NCBI GenBank assembly: GCA_028869355.1
Contig: JAGWSK010000515.1
Coordinates: 1 to 5,843, forward strand
From: Alphaproteobacteria bacterium
GTDB lineage: Bacteria > Pseudomonadota > Alphaproteobacteria > Micropepsales > Micropepsaceae
DNA length: 5,843 bases
Direction: 5' to 3'
Position numbers and translations under genes: made by a program. Within the stretch, counting starts at the first letter, position 1. Each line of letters starts with the position of its first letter. Below are positions 1-5,485 of the stretch, in pieces. The notes under the pieces are model-generated. The model ran no database searches. It worked only from the letters and a program-made list of their open reading frames with translations, and was not told where the DNA came from.

Positions 1-1
1 C

Positions 2-223
2 GACCGCAAGGTTGCCGACAAGCGCGTCTTCCCCGCGATCGACATTCTACGCTCGGGCACGCGCAAGGACGAGCTCCTCGTCGACAAGGGAACGCTGGCC
101 AAAATGTATGTCCTGCGGCGCATTCTGGCGCCGATGGGCACGATCGATGCCATCGAATTCCTGCTTGAGAAATTGCGTCAGACCAAAACCAACGACGATT
201 TCTTCGACAGCATGAATACCTGA
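2..223 (+). CDS. rho: Transcription termination factor Rho, C-terminal end (5' part outside window)
   Basis: This is the last 73 residues of Rho, the hexameric RNA-dependent ATPase/helicase that ends transcription at factor-dependent sites. Reading from base 2 gives a conserved Rho tail: ADKRVFPAIDI near residues 5-15 of the fragment, then SGTRKDELL, the segment MYVLRRIL-PMG, then IEFLLEKL, ending DDFFDSMNT and a TGA stop. In Rho the RVFPAIDI-SGTRK-EELL segment lies late in the ATPase domain, after the Walker motifs, which must be upstream of this window. The reading frame is intact to its normal end, so the reverse-strand block to the right has not damaged the gene. The FFDSMNT ending is typical of alphaproteobacterial Rho as I know it. 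The next gene (vapC) converges on it with 49 bp between the stops. I see no convincing hairpin terminator in that gap. Confidence 0.96.
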   Translation, partial: DRKVADKRVFPAIDILRSGTRKDELLVDKGTLAKMYVLRRILAPMGTIDAIEFLLEKLRQTKTNDDFFDSMNT

Positions 224-272
224 AGCGCGGTCGTTATTTTTCGGCCCCGGCGCGTAGACAAGTGCGTCCGCG
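224..272. other. Convergent gap between rho and vapC
   Basis: These 49 bases separate the stops of two converging genes. There is a run of five T after TTA near 233-240 on the + strand, but no stable stem precedes it. A 5-bp stem (263-267 with 275-279) overlaps the vapC stop and has no T tract in either direction. I therefore call no terminator here. Confidence 0.5.
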
Positions 273-647
273 TTACGCAAGCATCAGTCCGCAATGCTTA
301 ACGAAATGCCGAAAGTCCGGATCGCGTGTGATCAGTGACACATCATTGTCTATACAGCACTGCGCGATCAGTGCGTCCCCCAGCTTCGCTCGTAGTCCAA
401 GCGATAGAAGTCTTCGTCGGGTATGCCCCGCGCGCACCCAGTGTCCGGGTTGCGTTTCCAAGAATTCAAATCGGCTGAGAATCGAATGTAACTGAGGCGT
501 CAAAGATGGATCGCTGAACAATTCCGTCAATACTGCCGCCGGAAGGATCAGTTCTCCGCTTTGAAATGCAATCTCAATTCGCTCGACGTCTGATCCGGTG
601 TCACCGTTGAAATAGGCCGAGACGGAAGTTGTGTCTCCGGCAATCAT
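273..647 (-). CDS. vapC: VapC-type PIN-domain toxin ribonuclease
   Basis: This 124-residue PIN-domain protein is the toxin of a type II toxin-antitoxin pair. The family cleaves RNA using Mg2+ or Mn2+ held by a cluster of acidic residues. The expected residues are visible: D5 in the N-terminal strand (MIAGDTTSVSAYF), E42 in AVLTELFSD, D91 in LGDALIA, and D109 in SLITRDPDF. The length is normal for VapC and the frame is unbroken. The start ATG overlaps the antitoxin stop as ATGA (644-647), and no strong ribosome binding site precedes it, so translation is probably coupled to the antitoxin. By hand count GC over 301-600 is 159/300 (53%), against 184/300 (61%) over 4801-5100, which suggests separate acquisition. 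The family and pairing are clear. The RNA target cannot be read from sequence, and loss of toxicity cannot be excluded. Confidence 0.9.
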   Translation of the reverse strand: MIAGDTTSVSAYFNGDTGSDVERIEIAFQSGELILPAAVLTELFSDPSLTPQLHSILSRFEFLETQPGHWVRAGHTRRRLLSLGLRAKLGDALIAQCCIDNDVSLITRDPDFRHFVKHCGLMLA

Positions 648-838
648 TCGCGGTCATATTTCATTTCTTGCGACGTCATTGAGAATTTTGCCTTGCCCCG
701 CAACTTCCGCGCTTCATGCTGGGCCTGAATCGAGGCGAGCTTCCGCAACGCGGCCCGGACGTCTTCGCCGGTGTAGTCCTGAGCAGATTTGAATACGCCT
801 TCAAGCACTTCGACCGTGATCTTTTTCATTTCGCCCAT
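644..838 (-). CDS. vapB: VapB-like antitoxin
   Basis: This is a 64-residue putative antitoxin paired with the PIN toxin directly downstream. Residues 4-11 (MKKITVEV) look like the N-terminal strand of a ribbon-helix-helix DNA-binding dimer. The middle (about 14-38) is helical. The C-terminal part, with LRGKAKFS near 46-53 and an EMKYDR end, resembles the toxin-wrapping tail of antitoxins paired with PIN proteins. I chose the ATG at 836-838 because the transcript has GAGGT four bases upstream. A longer in-frame reading to 886 adds 16 residues with no match to the family. Another ATG at 827-829 is possible but has a weaker upstream site. The family role is to bind and inhibit the toxin and to repress its own promoter. 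The stop overlaps the vapC start by four bases. The assignment rests mainly on size, ending and pairing. Confidence 0.83.
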   Translation of the reverse strand: MGEMKKITVEVLEGVFKSAQDYTGEDVRAALRKLASIQAQHEARKLRGKAKFSMTSQEMKYDRE

Positions 839-853
839 TGGCACCTCATGCCA
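839..853 (-). repeat. Inverted repeat enclosing the vapB ribosome binding site
   Basis: The 15-bp segment is TGGCA-CCTCA-TGCCA, with perfect 5-bp arms and a 5-base loop. The loop contains most of the Shine-Dalgarno sequence of vapB (GAGGT on the transcript), immediately before the ATG at 838. It could be an operator half-site pair for the antitoxin or a small RNA hairpin affecting translation start. Arms of 5 bp are short enough to arise by chance, so functional meaning is uncertain. Confidence 0.35.
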
Positions 854-946
854 TTGTAAATGCCAGTCAGAACGCTGGTCGTCCAAGCTGGTCAGTTAGT
901 TGGGGCCATTCATGGAGTTGGCACCTTATCGCCCGAATTTGGTTGC
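839..946 (-). promoter_or_regulatory. vapBC upstream region with repeat elements (candidate promoter/operator)
   Basis: This 108-bp gap between the membrane-protein stop and the vapB start must carry any dedicated vapBC promoter. On the + strand TTGGCACCT occurs at 838-846 and again at 918-926. GCTGGTC occurs at 874-880 and 887-893, 13 bp apart. TGCCA occurs at 849-853 and 861-865, and its complement TGGCA at 839-843. In the vapBC direction a TACAAT hexamer (one mismatch to TATAAT) and a TTGGAC (similar to a -35) are present, but their spacing of 22 bp is too wide to pair them confidently. Repeated short elements upstream of a ribbon-helix-helix antitoxin would suit autoregulatory operator sites. 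That reading is inference from position and repetition. Confidence 0.35.
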
Positions 947-1522
947 TTAGGGCGTGCGCCCGGCGTCGAGCCTGCCGGTGATGGCAATGCGCCAGCCGTA
1001 GATGAAGAAATACATCGCCATCGCCCCGCCGATCACGATGTCGGGGATATTGTTTTTGGTCGCGAACACTGCCGCGGCCGCCGCAACCACCGCAAGATTG
1101 CCAACACAATCGGCGCGGCTGATGCGCCAAAGAGCGCCGATACCCTTGAGCATCCGGCGCTGTCCGAGAACAATGGCCCCCACCGCAAGATCGGCTATGA
1201 GGGCAACGAGCCCGATGATGGTCATAGCCAGGGGATGAGGAAGACTGCCGAAGTACAGCCGGCGCACGGCGATCAGGCAAACCAGTCCGCCCAGCAGCGC
1301 CATTACAAAGCCCTGAAGCTGAACCGTCCAGCGCTGGCGATTAATTGTGCCGGCAGTCGCCCAAAGTGAAAACCCGGCGGTGATCGAATGCTGGACAAAA
1401 GAAAGGGCGTCTGCCGCCATGGCGGTCGACCCCGCCGGCACCGCAGTCATGCTTTCGATAAAGCCCATCATTCCGGTGATGAGCGCAATCAGGGCCAGAG
1501 CGACACGTTCATTTTGCAGCAT
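947..1522 (-). CDS. Cation-diffusion-facilitator-like inner-membrane protein
   Basis: This 191-residue protein has about six hydrophobic segments (roughly 7-27, 33-57, 66-86, 96-120, 137-155, 158-178), so it should sit in the inner membrane. The second (ADALSFVQHS, about 37-46) and fifth (SRADCVGNLAVV, about 135-146) resemble the metal-binding helices of CDF transporters, which export Zn2+, Co2+ or similar ions against protons. There is no cytoplasmic C-terminal domain, as in the short CDF-like proteins with an SRxD motif. The four canonical metal positions appear here as S41, H45, I134 and D138, so transport is unproven. I prefer the ATG at 1522 because AGGGA lies six bases upstream and the first helix follows directly. 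An in-frame GTG at 1582, overlapping the upstream qor stop, would add 20 polar residues. It is probably the last gene of the yyaL-dlh-qor run. Confidence 0.7.
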   Translation of the reverse strand: MLQNERVALALIALITGMMGFIESMTAVPAGSTAMAADALSFVQHSITAGFSLWATAGTINRQRWTVQLQGFVMALLGGLVCLIAVRRLYFGSLPHPLAMTIIGLVALIADLAVGAIVLGQRRMLKGIGALWRISRADCVGNLAVVAAAAAVFATKNNIPDIVIGGAMAMYFFIYGWRIAITGRLDAGRTP

Positions 1523-1581
1523 GTGTCGTCCCTGATCCGGTTTGTTCTGATGGTTTAGCGGATGGCGGCGCAAAAGGTTCA

Positions 1582-2550
1582 CTACGGAAGCAGAACTGTT
1601 GCACCCGTGGTTGCCCTGGAATGCAACGCCTCATGTGCCGCACGCGCCTCCGACAGTTTGAAGCGCTGATGGACCACAACCTTAACCGCACGTGAGGCAA
1701 TGACCTGAAACAGGTCGTCGGCGGTCTCTTTCAATTCCTGCGCATTGCGGGCGTAATGCGCGAGAGTCGGGCGTGTCAGGTATAGCGATCCTTTCTGGCT
1801 CAGAAGCAGCGGTTCGAACGGCGGCACTGCACCGGACGCGTTGCCGAAATACACCAGCATGCCGCGCACCGCCAGACAGTCGAGCGATCCCATGAACGTG
1901 TCTTTGCCGATGGAGTCATAGACGACCGGAACACCGGCGCCGCCGGTGATCTCCCGCACGCGCTTGACCCAATCATCGCTGCGCGTATTCAGCACATGCG
2001 CACAACCGCTGTCGCGTGCGAGCGCCACTTTGTCGGCGGAGCCGACTGTACCGATAACCGTGGCGCCGAGGTGCTTTGCCCATTGGCAGCCGATCACGCC
2101 CACGCCCCCGGCCGCGGCGTGAAACAAAATGGTTTCTCCGCCCGAGATTTTATAAGTCGCTTTCAAGAGATACCGCGCAGTCAGGCCCTTGAGCAGTGCC
2201 GCGGCGGCAACTTCGTCGCTGATGCCGGACGGCAGCTTCACCGCGGTCCATGCCGGGATATTTGCCGCTTCGGCATACGAACCCCGCACCATGCAATAGG
2301 CGACACGGTCGCCAATCCGGATATTGGTGACATTCTCACCCGCCGCCTCCACGACCCCTGCCGCTTCCGAACCCAGTGTGGCCGGAAGCGGCAGAGGGTA
2401 GAGACCCGCCCGATGATAGGTATCGATGAAATTGACGCCAATCGCGGTGTGCCGCACCCGTACCTGATCGGGCGCCGGCGGCGGCAGATCGACATCTTGA
2501 TAGGTCAGGACTTCCGGACCGCCGGTTTTATGGATGCGGACAGCTTTCAC
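1582..2550 (-). CDS. qor: Zinc-independent NAD(P)H:quinone oxidoreductase (MDR family)
   Basis: This 322-residue enzyme belongs to the quinone oxidoreductase branch of the medium-chain dehydrogenase/reductase superfamily. Such enzymes are cytosolic and reduce quinones or related enones with NADPH. The N-terminal GroES-like part (about 1-125) starts MKAVRIHKTGGPEVL and contains GVNFIDTYHRAGLYP (about 38-52) and PATLGSEAAGVV (about 56-67). The nucleotide-binding fold follows, with HAAAGGVG at 144-151 and HLGATVIGTVGS at about 160-171. The end RATTGATVLLP matches the E. coli Qor type. The zinc ligands of alcohol dehydrogenases are not seen. I chose the GTG at 2548-2550, where homology begins. 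An upstream in-frame extension of 63 residues runs through the preceding gene and is spurious. The start lies five bases after the hydrolase stop, so coupling is likely. The ribosome binding site is weak. Confidence 0.93.
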   Translation of the reverse strand: MKAVRIHKTGGPEVLTYQDVDLPPPAPDQVRVRHTAIGVNFIDTYHRAGLYPLPLPATLGSEAAGVVEAAGENVTNIRIGDRVAYCMVRGSYAEAANIPAWTAVKLPSGISDEVAAAALLKGLTARYLLKATYKISGGETILFHAAAGGVGVIGCQWAKHLGATVIGTVGSADKVALARDSGCAHVLNTRSDDWVKRVREITGGAGVPVVYDSIGKDTFMGSLDCLAVRGMLVYFGNASGAVPPFEPLLLSQKGSLYLTRPTLAHYARNAQELKETADDLFQVIASRAVKVVVHQRFKLSEARAAHEALHSRATTGATVLLP

Positions 2551-2555
2551 GTTTC

Positions 2556-3254
2556 TTACCCGAGATGCTGACGGAAAAAGGCGTCGGTCCGCGAGTTGGC
2601 CAGATCGGCACAGGCTTTGTCGTAGTGTTGTCCACCTTCGCGCGCAAAGGCATGGTCCATCTCGGGATAGACATGGATCGTAACCAGCCCGTTGCCCTTC
2701 AACCCGTCGATAATCTGCTTTTGTGCTTCCGGTGGGCAATATTGGTCTTTGGCTGCGATGTGGAGCATCACCGGCTTTTTGATCTTGTTCGCTTCATTCA
2801 GGCGGTTCTGGATATTCACCCCATAATATCCCACCGACGCATCGGTATCGGTGCGGGTTGCGGCGAGGAATGCGAGCTGTCCGCCCAGACAATAACCGAC
2901 CGAACCCACTTTGCCGGTGCAACCCTTGACTTCGCGCAAATGTCGAAGCGAGGCCTGAATGTCGGTGACGCCCTTATCGACGTCAAAGCGCTGCATCAAG
3001 CCAAAGGCTTTACCCCAATCCTCCTGGGTCTTGTCCGTGAGTTGCACACCGGGTTCGAGGCGCCAAAACAAATCGGGCGCCAGCGCGAAGCGGCCGCGAG
3101 CGGCGTGCGCATCACAAATCTTCCGAACCACGTCGTTCACGCCGAAAATCTCCTGGATCACAATGACCCCGGGTCCCTGGCCGGAGGCCGGGTTCGCAAG
3201 ATATGCGCCAAAACCGCCGTCGGCGCCGCGAACCGAAATATCTTTGCCGCTCAT
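2556..3254 (-). CDS. Dienelactone hydrolase family protein
   Basis: This 232-residue alpha/beta-hydrolase is of the dienelactone hydrolase type. Family members open cyclic lactones or other esters; the classical member converts dienelactone to maleylacetate in chlorocatechol breakdown. The nucleophile is C122 in GYCLGG (120-125), the acid is D170 in HIAAKDQ, and the base is H201 in MDHAF. E35 in QEIFG matches the conserved glutamate that interacts with the catalytic cysteine. The numbering is close to that of Pseudomonas dienelactone hydrolase, so the fold is probably complete. I chose the ATG at 3252-3254 because AGGGGAG lies seven bases upstream. An in-frame extension to 3428 would run back into the preceding gene. 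No chlorocatechol genes are nearby, so the true substrate is unknown, and a general role in hydrolysing reactive lactones or esters is equally possible. It is followed after five bases by qor. Confidence 0.93.
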   Translation of the reverse strand: MSGKDISVRGADGGFGAYLANPASGQGPGVIVIQEIFGVNDVVRKICDAHAARGRFALAPDLFWRLEPGVQLTDKTQEDWGKAFGLMQRFDVDKGVTDIQASLRHLREVKGCTGKVGSVGYCLGGQLAFLAATRTDTDASVGYYGVNIQNRLNEANKIKKPVMLHIAAKDQYCPPEAQKQIIDGLKGNGLVTIHVYPEMDHAFAREGGQHYDKACADLANSRTDAFFRQHLG

Positions 3255-3334
3255 GTGGAAACTCCCCTGATTTGCGGTCTCTGTGGAGTCGCACCTTAGC
3301 CCTTCGACGGGGGATCGGCCATGTGAATCCGGTG
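3255..3334 (-). promoter_or_regulatory. Leader between the yyaL-type gene and the hydrolase gene
   Basis: This 80-bp gap is the only sizeable break before the hydrolase-qor-membrane protein run. It ends with a strong ribosome binding site (AGGGGAG, complement of 3262-3268) seven bases before the hydrolase ATG. I see no convincing terminator stem or clear -35/-10 pair, so either readthrough from upstream or an internal promoter is possible. Confidence 0.3.
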
Positions 3335-5407
3335 TCAGGCGTTGCCGGCGGATTTCGCCATCGGCGAGTTCTCGGGCAGTTTCAGAACCTGCGATACGAC
3401 AGCCGGATCGGTGACTGGCGGTGAGCACGACATGCCACCGCAGATATAGGCCGTCGGCTTGCCATCCTGCATGGTCTTGCCATACGCAGGATGGCCCTGC
3501 GGCAAGTCTTGCCCGGGCGGGACCGTCATCAACAGGCGATTGGGCAGACTGCGTCCGAGCACGGCCTTGATGAGGTTACGCGTGCGCGGATCCGCCGCTG
3601 GACCGCAAATGATGACCTCAAGACAGGAAGTGCAGAATTCAAAATTGTTGAGGTACGTCCCCATCTGCAGGTAGTTGCTACCGATATCGCCGGCAAAAGC
3701 CTGGATCAGGTTATTGGCGCGATCGGCGTGGTGCTGATTGAGTGTCGCGTAAAACAGCCGCGCATGAACTCCCATCATCACGGCGTTGGCGGACGGCGTC
3801 TGGGTGTCGAAAGCCGTGCGCAGCCGCGACTGGTCCGGGACGTCGTCATTCCTCGAGAACACATAGCCGCCCTGGATGACATCCCAGAACTCGCGATCGA
3901 GGAGATCGGTCCAGGCACGCGCGCGATCGAGGAACGCGCGCTCGCCAGTGGCTTCCCAAAGAGAAAGTGCCGCGCGCGCCATGAAAGCATAGCCATCGGA
4001 AAAAGCCTGATGCTGGCGTTGACCTGCGCGATAGGAATGGAACAGACGATCGCCCTCACCCAGTTTCGTGCAGATGAAGTCGAATGCGCGTCTCGCGGTG
4101 GAAATCCAGTCGCTGCGCTCGAATGCCGCTCCCGCATTGGCGAGGCTCGCGATCATCAGCCCGTTCCAGTCGGTCAGGACCTTGTCGTCACGGCCCGGGC
4201 GCACGCGCTTTTCCCGCGCGGCGAGGAGAATCTGACGCTGACGGGTGAACGCGGGCTCTTCGGCTTCGGTCCAGCCGGACAGATTCATGACGCGGTGAAG
4301 GATGTTGCGGCCGGAAGCCTTTCCCTCATGCGGGAAATTGCCGTCACGGGTGATCCCATAGGCTTGCTTGAACCGTTCGACCCTGGTGCCGGCAAGCAAT
4401 GAATCGATCTCTTCGTCAGTCCAGACGTAGAACTTGCCTTCTTCACCCTCGGAATCAGCGTCGAGGCTGGATGCGAATGCGGCGCTCTCGACGATCATTT
4501 CGCGCAATGTCCAGGCGATCGTTTCCTCGACCCGCATCTTGAGGACGTTCTGTTTTCCGTCCTGCCAGACCAGCGTCATGATGTCGATGAGTTGCGCATT
4601 GTCGTACAGCATCTTTTCGAAATGCGGCACGAGCCATTGTTCGTCTACGGAATATCGCGAAAATCCGCCGCCGATCTGATCGAAGATGCCGCCGCGGCCC
4701 ATATTGTCCAGGGCACACAGGACCTGTGTGAGATATTGCTGCATGCCGGTGCGCAGGTAAGCGCGCCAGAGGGCTTCGATCAAAGGAACATTGGGGAATT
4801 TCGGCGCGCCGATCATGCCGCCGTAGAACATGTCGAAGCCTTGTGCCACCGCAATCGCCACCCGGTCCAGCTTGTACATGTCGAAGCTGCCGGAGCGGTT
4901 CTGGTACCAGGCCTGCTCGAAACTGTCGGCAATCTTGCGCACATTGGGCGCAATCATGTCGGGCGTTTCCTGGAAGCGGCGGGAGATATCGTGGAGCACG
5001 GTCTTGAATGACGGCCGGCCGAATGCCGCCTCGCGCGGGAAATAGGTGCCGGCCCAGAATGGTTCACCTTTGGGCGTGAGAAACACATTCAGCGGCCATC
5101 CGCCGCTTTGTCCCATCAGCACCGGAATGCGCTGGAGCCAATTGTCGATGTCGGGACGTTCCTCGCGGTCGACCTTTACACAGACAAAAAGCTCGTTCAT
5201 CAGCGCGGCGGTTTCGCCGTCTTCGAAGCTTTCATGGGCCATGACGTGGCACCAATGGCAGGCGGCATAGCCGACCGAGACAAGAATCGGGCGGTTGCTG
5301 CGCTCGGCTTCGGCGAGTACTTCTGGGTTCCAGGGTCGCCAATCGACCGGATTGTCCTTGTGCTGCAGCAGATAAGGACTGGTTTCGTTGGCGAGCTGGT
5401 TGGCCAT
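3335..5407 (-). CDS. YyaL/DUF255 thioredoxin-domain protein
   Basis: This 690-residue protein is of the widespread YyaL/SSP411 family. The N-terminal thioredoxin-like domain (about 1-165) begins NETSPYLLQHKDNPVDW and carries C50-H-W-C53 within GYAACHWCHVM. It continues with VDREERPDID (79-88), SGGWPLNVFLTP and WAGTYFP. The rest (about 190-650) is the alpha/alpha-barrel region seen in glycosidases and sugar epimerases, with FDQIGGGFSRYSVD and WLVPHFEKMLYDNAQL. The C-terminal end has further cysteines (about C592, C595, C601, C656, C661). Length is normal for the family, and no signal peptide is seen, so it is likely cytosolic. The biochemical role is not established; a redox role is inferred from the CXXC-like pair. 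I chose the ATG at 5405-5407, matching the family's usual start, with GGA six bases upstream. A GTG at 5446 would add 13 residues. It is transcribed away from mnmE. Confidence 0.93.
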   Translation of the reverse strand: MANQLANETSPYLLQHKDNPVDWRPWNPEVLAEAERSNRPILVSVGYAACHWCHVMAHESFEDGETAALMNELFVCVKVDREERPDIDNWLQRIPVLMGQSGGWPLNVFLTPKGEPFWAGTYFPREAAFGRPSFKTVLHDISRRFQETPDMIAPNVRKIADSFEQAWYQNRSGSFDMYKLDRVAIAVAQGFDMFYGGMIGAPKFPNVPLIEALWRAYLRTGMQQYLTQVLCALDNMGRGGIFDQIGGGFSRYSVDEQWLVPHFEKMLYDNAQLIDIMTLVWQDGKQNVLKMRVEETIAWTLREMIVESAAFASSLDADSEGEEGKFYVWTDEEIDSLLAGTRVERFKQAYGITRDGNFPHEGKASGRNILHRVMNLSGWTEAEEPAFTRQRQILLAAREKRVRPGRDDKVLTDWNGLMIASLANAGAAFERSDWISTARRAFDFICTKLGEGDRLFHSYRAGQRQHQAFSDGYAFMARAALSLWEATGERAFLDRARAWTDLLDREFWDVIQGGYVFSRNDDVPDQSRLRTAFDTQTPSANAVMMGVHARLFYATLNQHHADRANNLIQAFAGDIGSNYLQMGTYLNNFEFCTSCLEVIICGPAADPRTRNLIKAVLGRSLPNRLLMTVPPGQDLPQGHPAYGKTMQDGKPTAYICGGMSCSPPVTDPAVVSQVLKLPENSPMAKSAGNA

Positions 5408-5485
5408 GGGCGATCCGGCGTTCAGGGGTGCGGAAATCGAGCGCACCTCCTATGGCTTATTGAATTTGGTCACAAGGCGGATCGG
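5408..5485. promoter_or_regulatory. Divergent intergenic region between the yyaL-type gene and mnmE
   Basis: These 78 bp separate two outward-facing starts and must hold the promoter for the reverse-strand block, and possibly one for mnmE. On the - strand TTGTGA is followed 17 bases later by TAGGAG, a weak -35/-10 pair that would start transcription shortly before the chosen ATG. The - strand also carries AGGAGGTG (complement of 5444-5451), a near-perfect ribosome binding site that is too far (about 38 bases) from the ATG at 5407. On the + strand AAGG at 5474-5477 lies eight bases before the mnmE GTG. No clear operator palindrome is seen. Promoter assignments are tentative. Confidence 0.35.

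Noticed and set aside
263..279. A 5-bp stem with a 7-base loop between rho and vapC as a terminator
   Set aside because: The stem is short, overlaps the vapC stop codon and is not followed by a T tract in either direction.
896..913. A tiny - strand reading frame (ATG to TAA, encoding MNGPN) preceded by AAGGTG
   Set aside because: A five-codon frame is expected by chance, and nothing shows it is translated or acts as a leader peptide. The AAGGTG is part of the 9-bp repeat noted elsewhere.
860..1369. A forward-strand open frame of about 169 codons over the membrane-protein gene
   Set aside because: The reverse strand gives a coherent six-helix protein, while this reading is polar, low in pattern and unlike any family I know.
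1996..2571. A forward-strand open frame of about 191 codons over qor
   Set aside because: It is antisense to a clear quinone oxidoreductase whose cofactor motif and C-terminal signature are intact.
2551..2739. A 63-residue N-terminal extension of the quinone reductase
   Set aside because: It runs through the end of the hydrolase gene in another frame and has no homology. The family start matches the GTG at 2550.
2565..3299. A forward-strand open frame of about 244 codons over the hydrolase gene
   Set aside because: It is antisense to a dienelactone hydrolase with an intact catalytic triad, and its translation shows no domain pattern.
3255..3428. A 58-residue N-terminal extension of the hydrolase
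   Set aside because: It overlaps the end of the YyaL-type gene, while the ATG at 3254 has a strong ribosome binding site and the right family length.
3491..4402. A long forward-strand open frame of about 303 codons antisense to the YyaL-type gene
   Set aside because: It lies wholly within a well-matched reverse-strand gene, has no recognisable family and no good ribosome binding site. It is what high-GC codon bias on the other strand produces.
224..5485. The whole reverse-strand block as a mobile island or integrated element
   Set aside because: There is no integrase, transposase, tRNA gene or matching flanking repeat, and most genes have base composition like the flanks. Only the vapBC part looks compositionally distinct.
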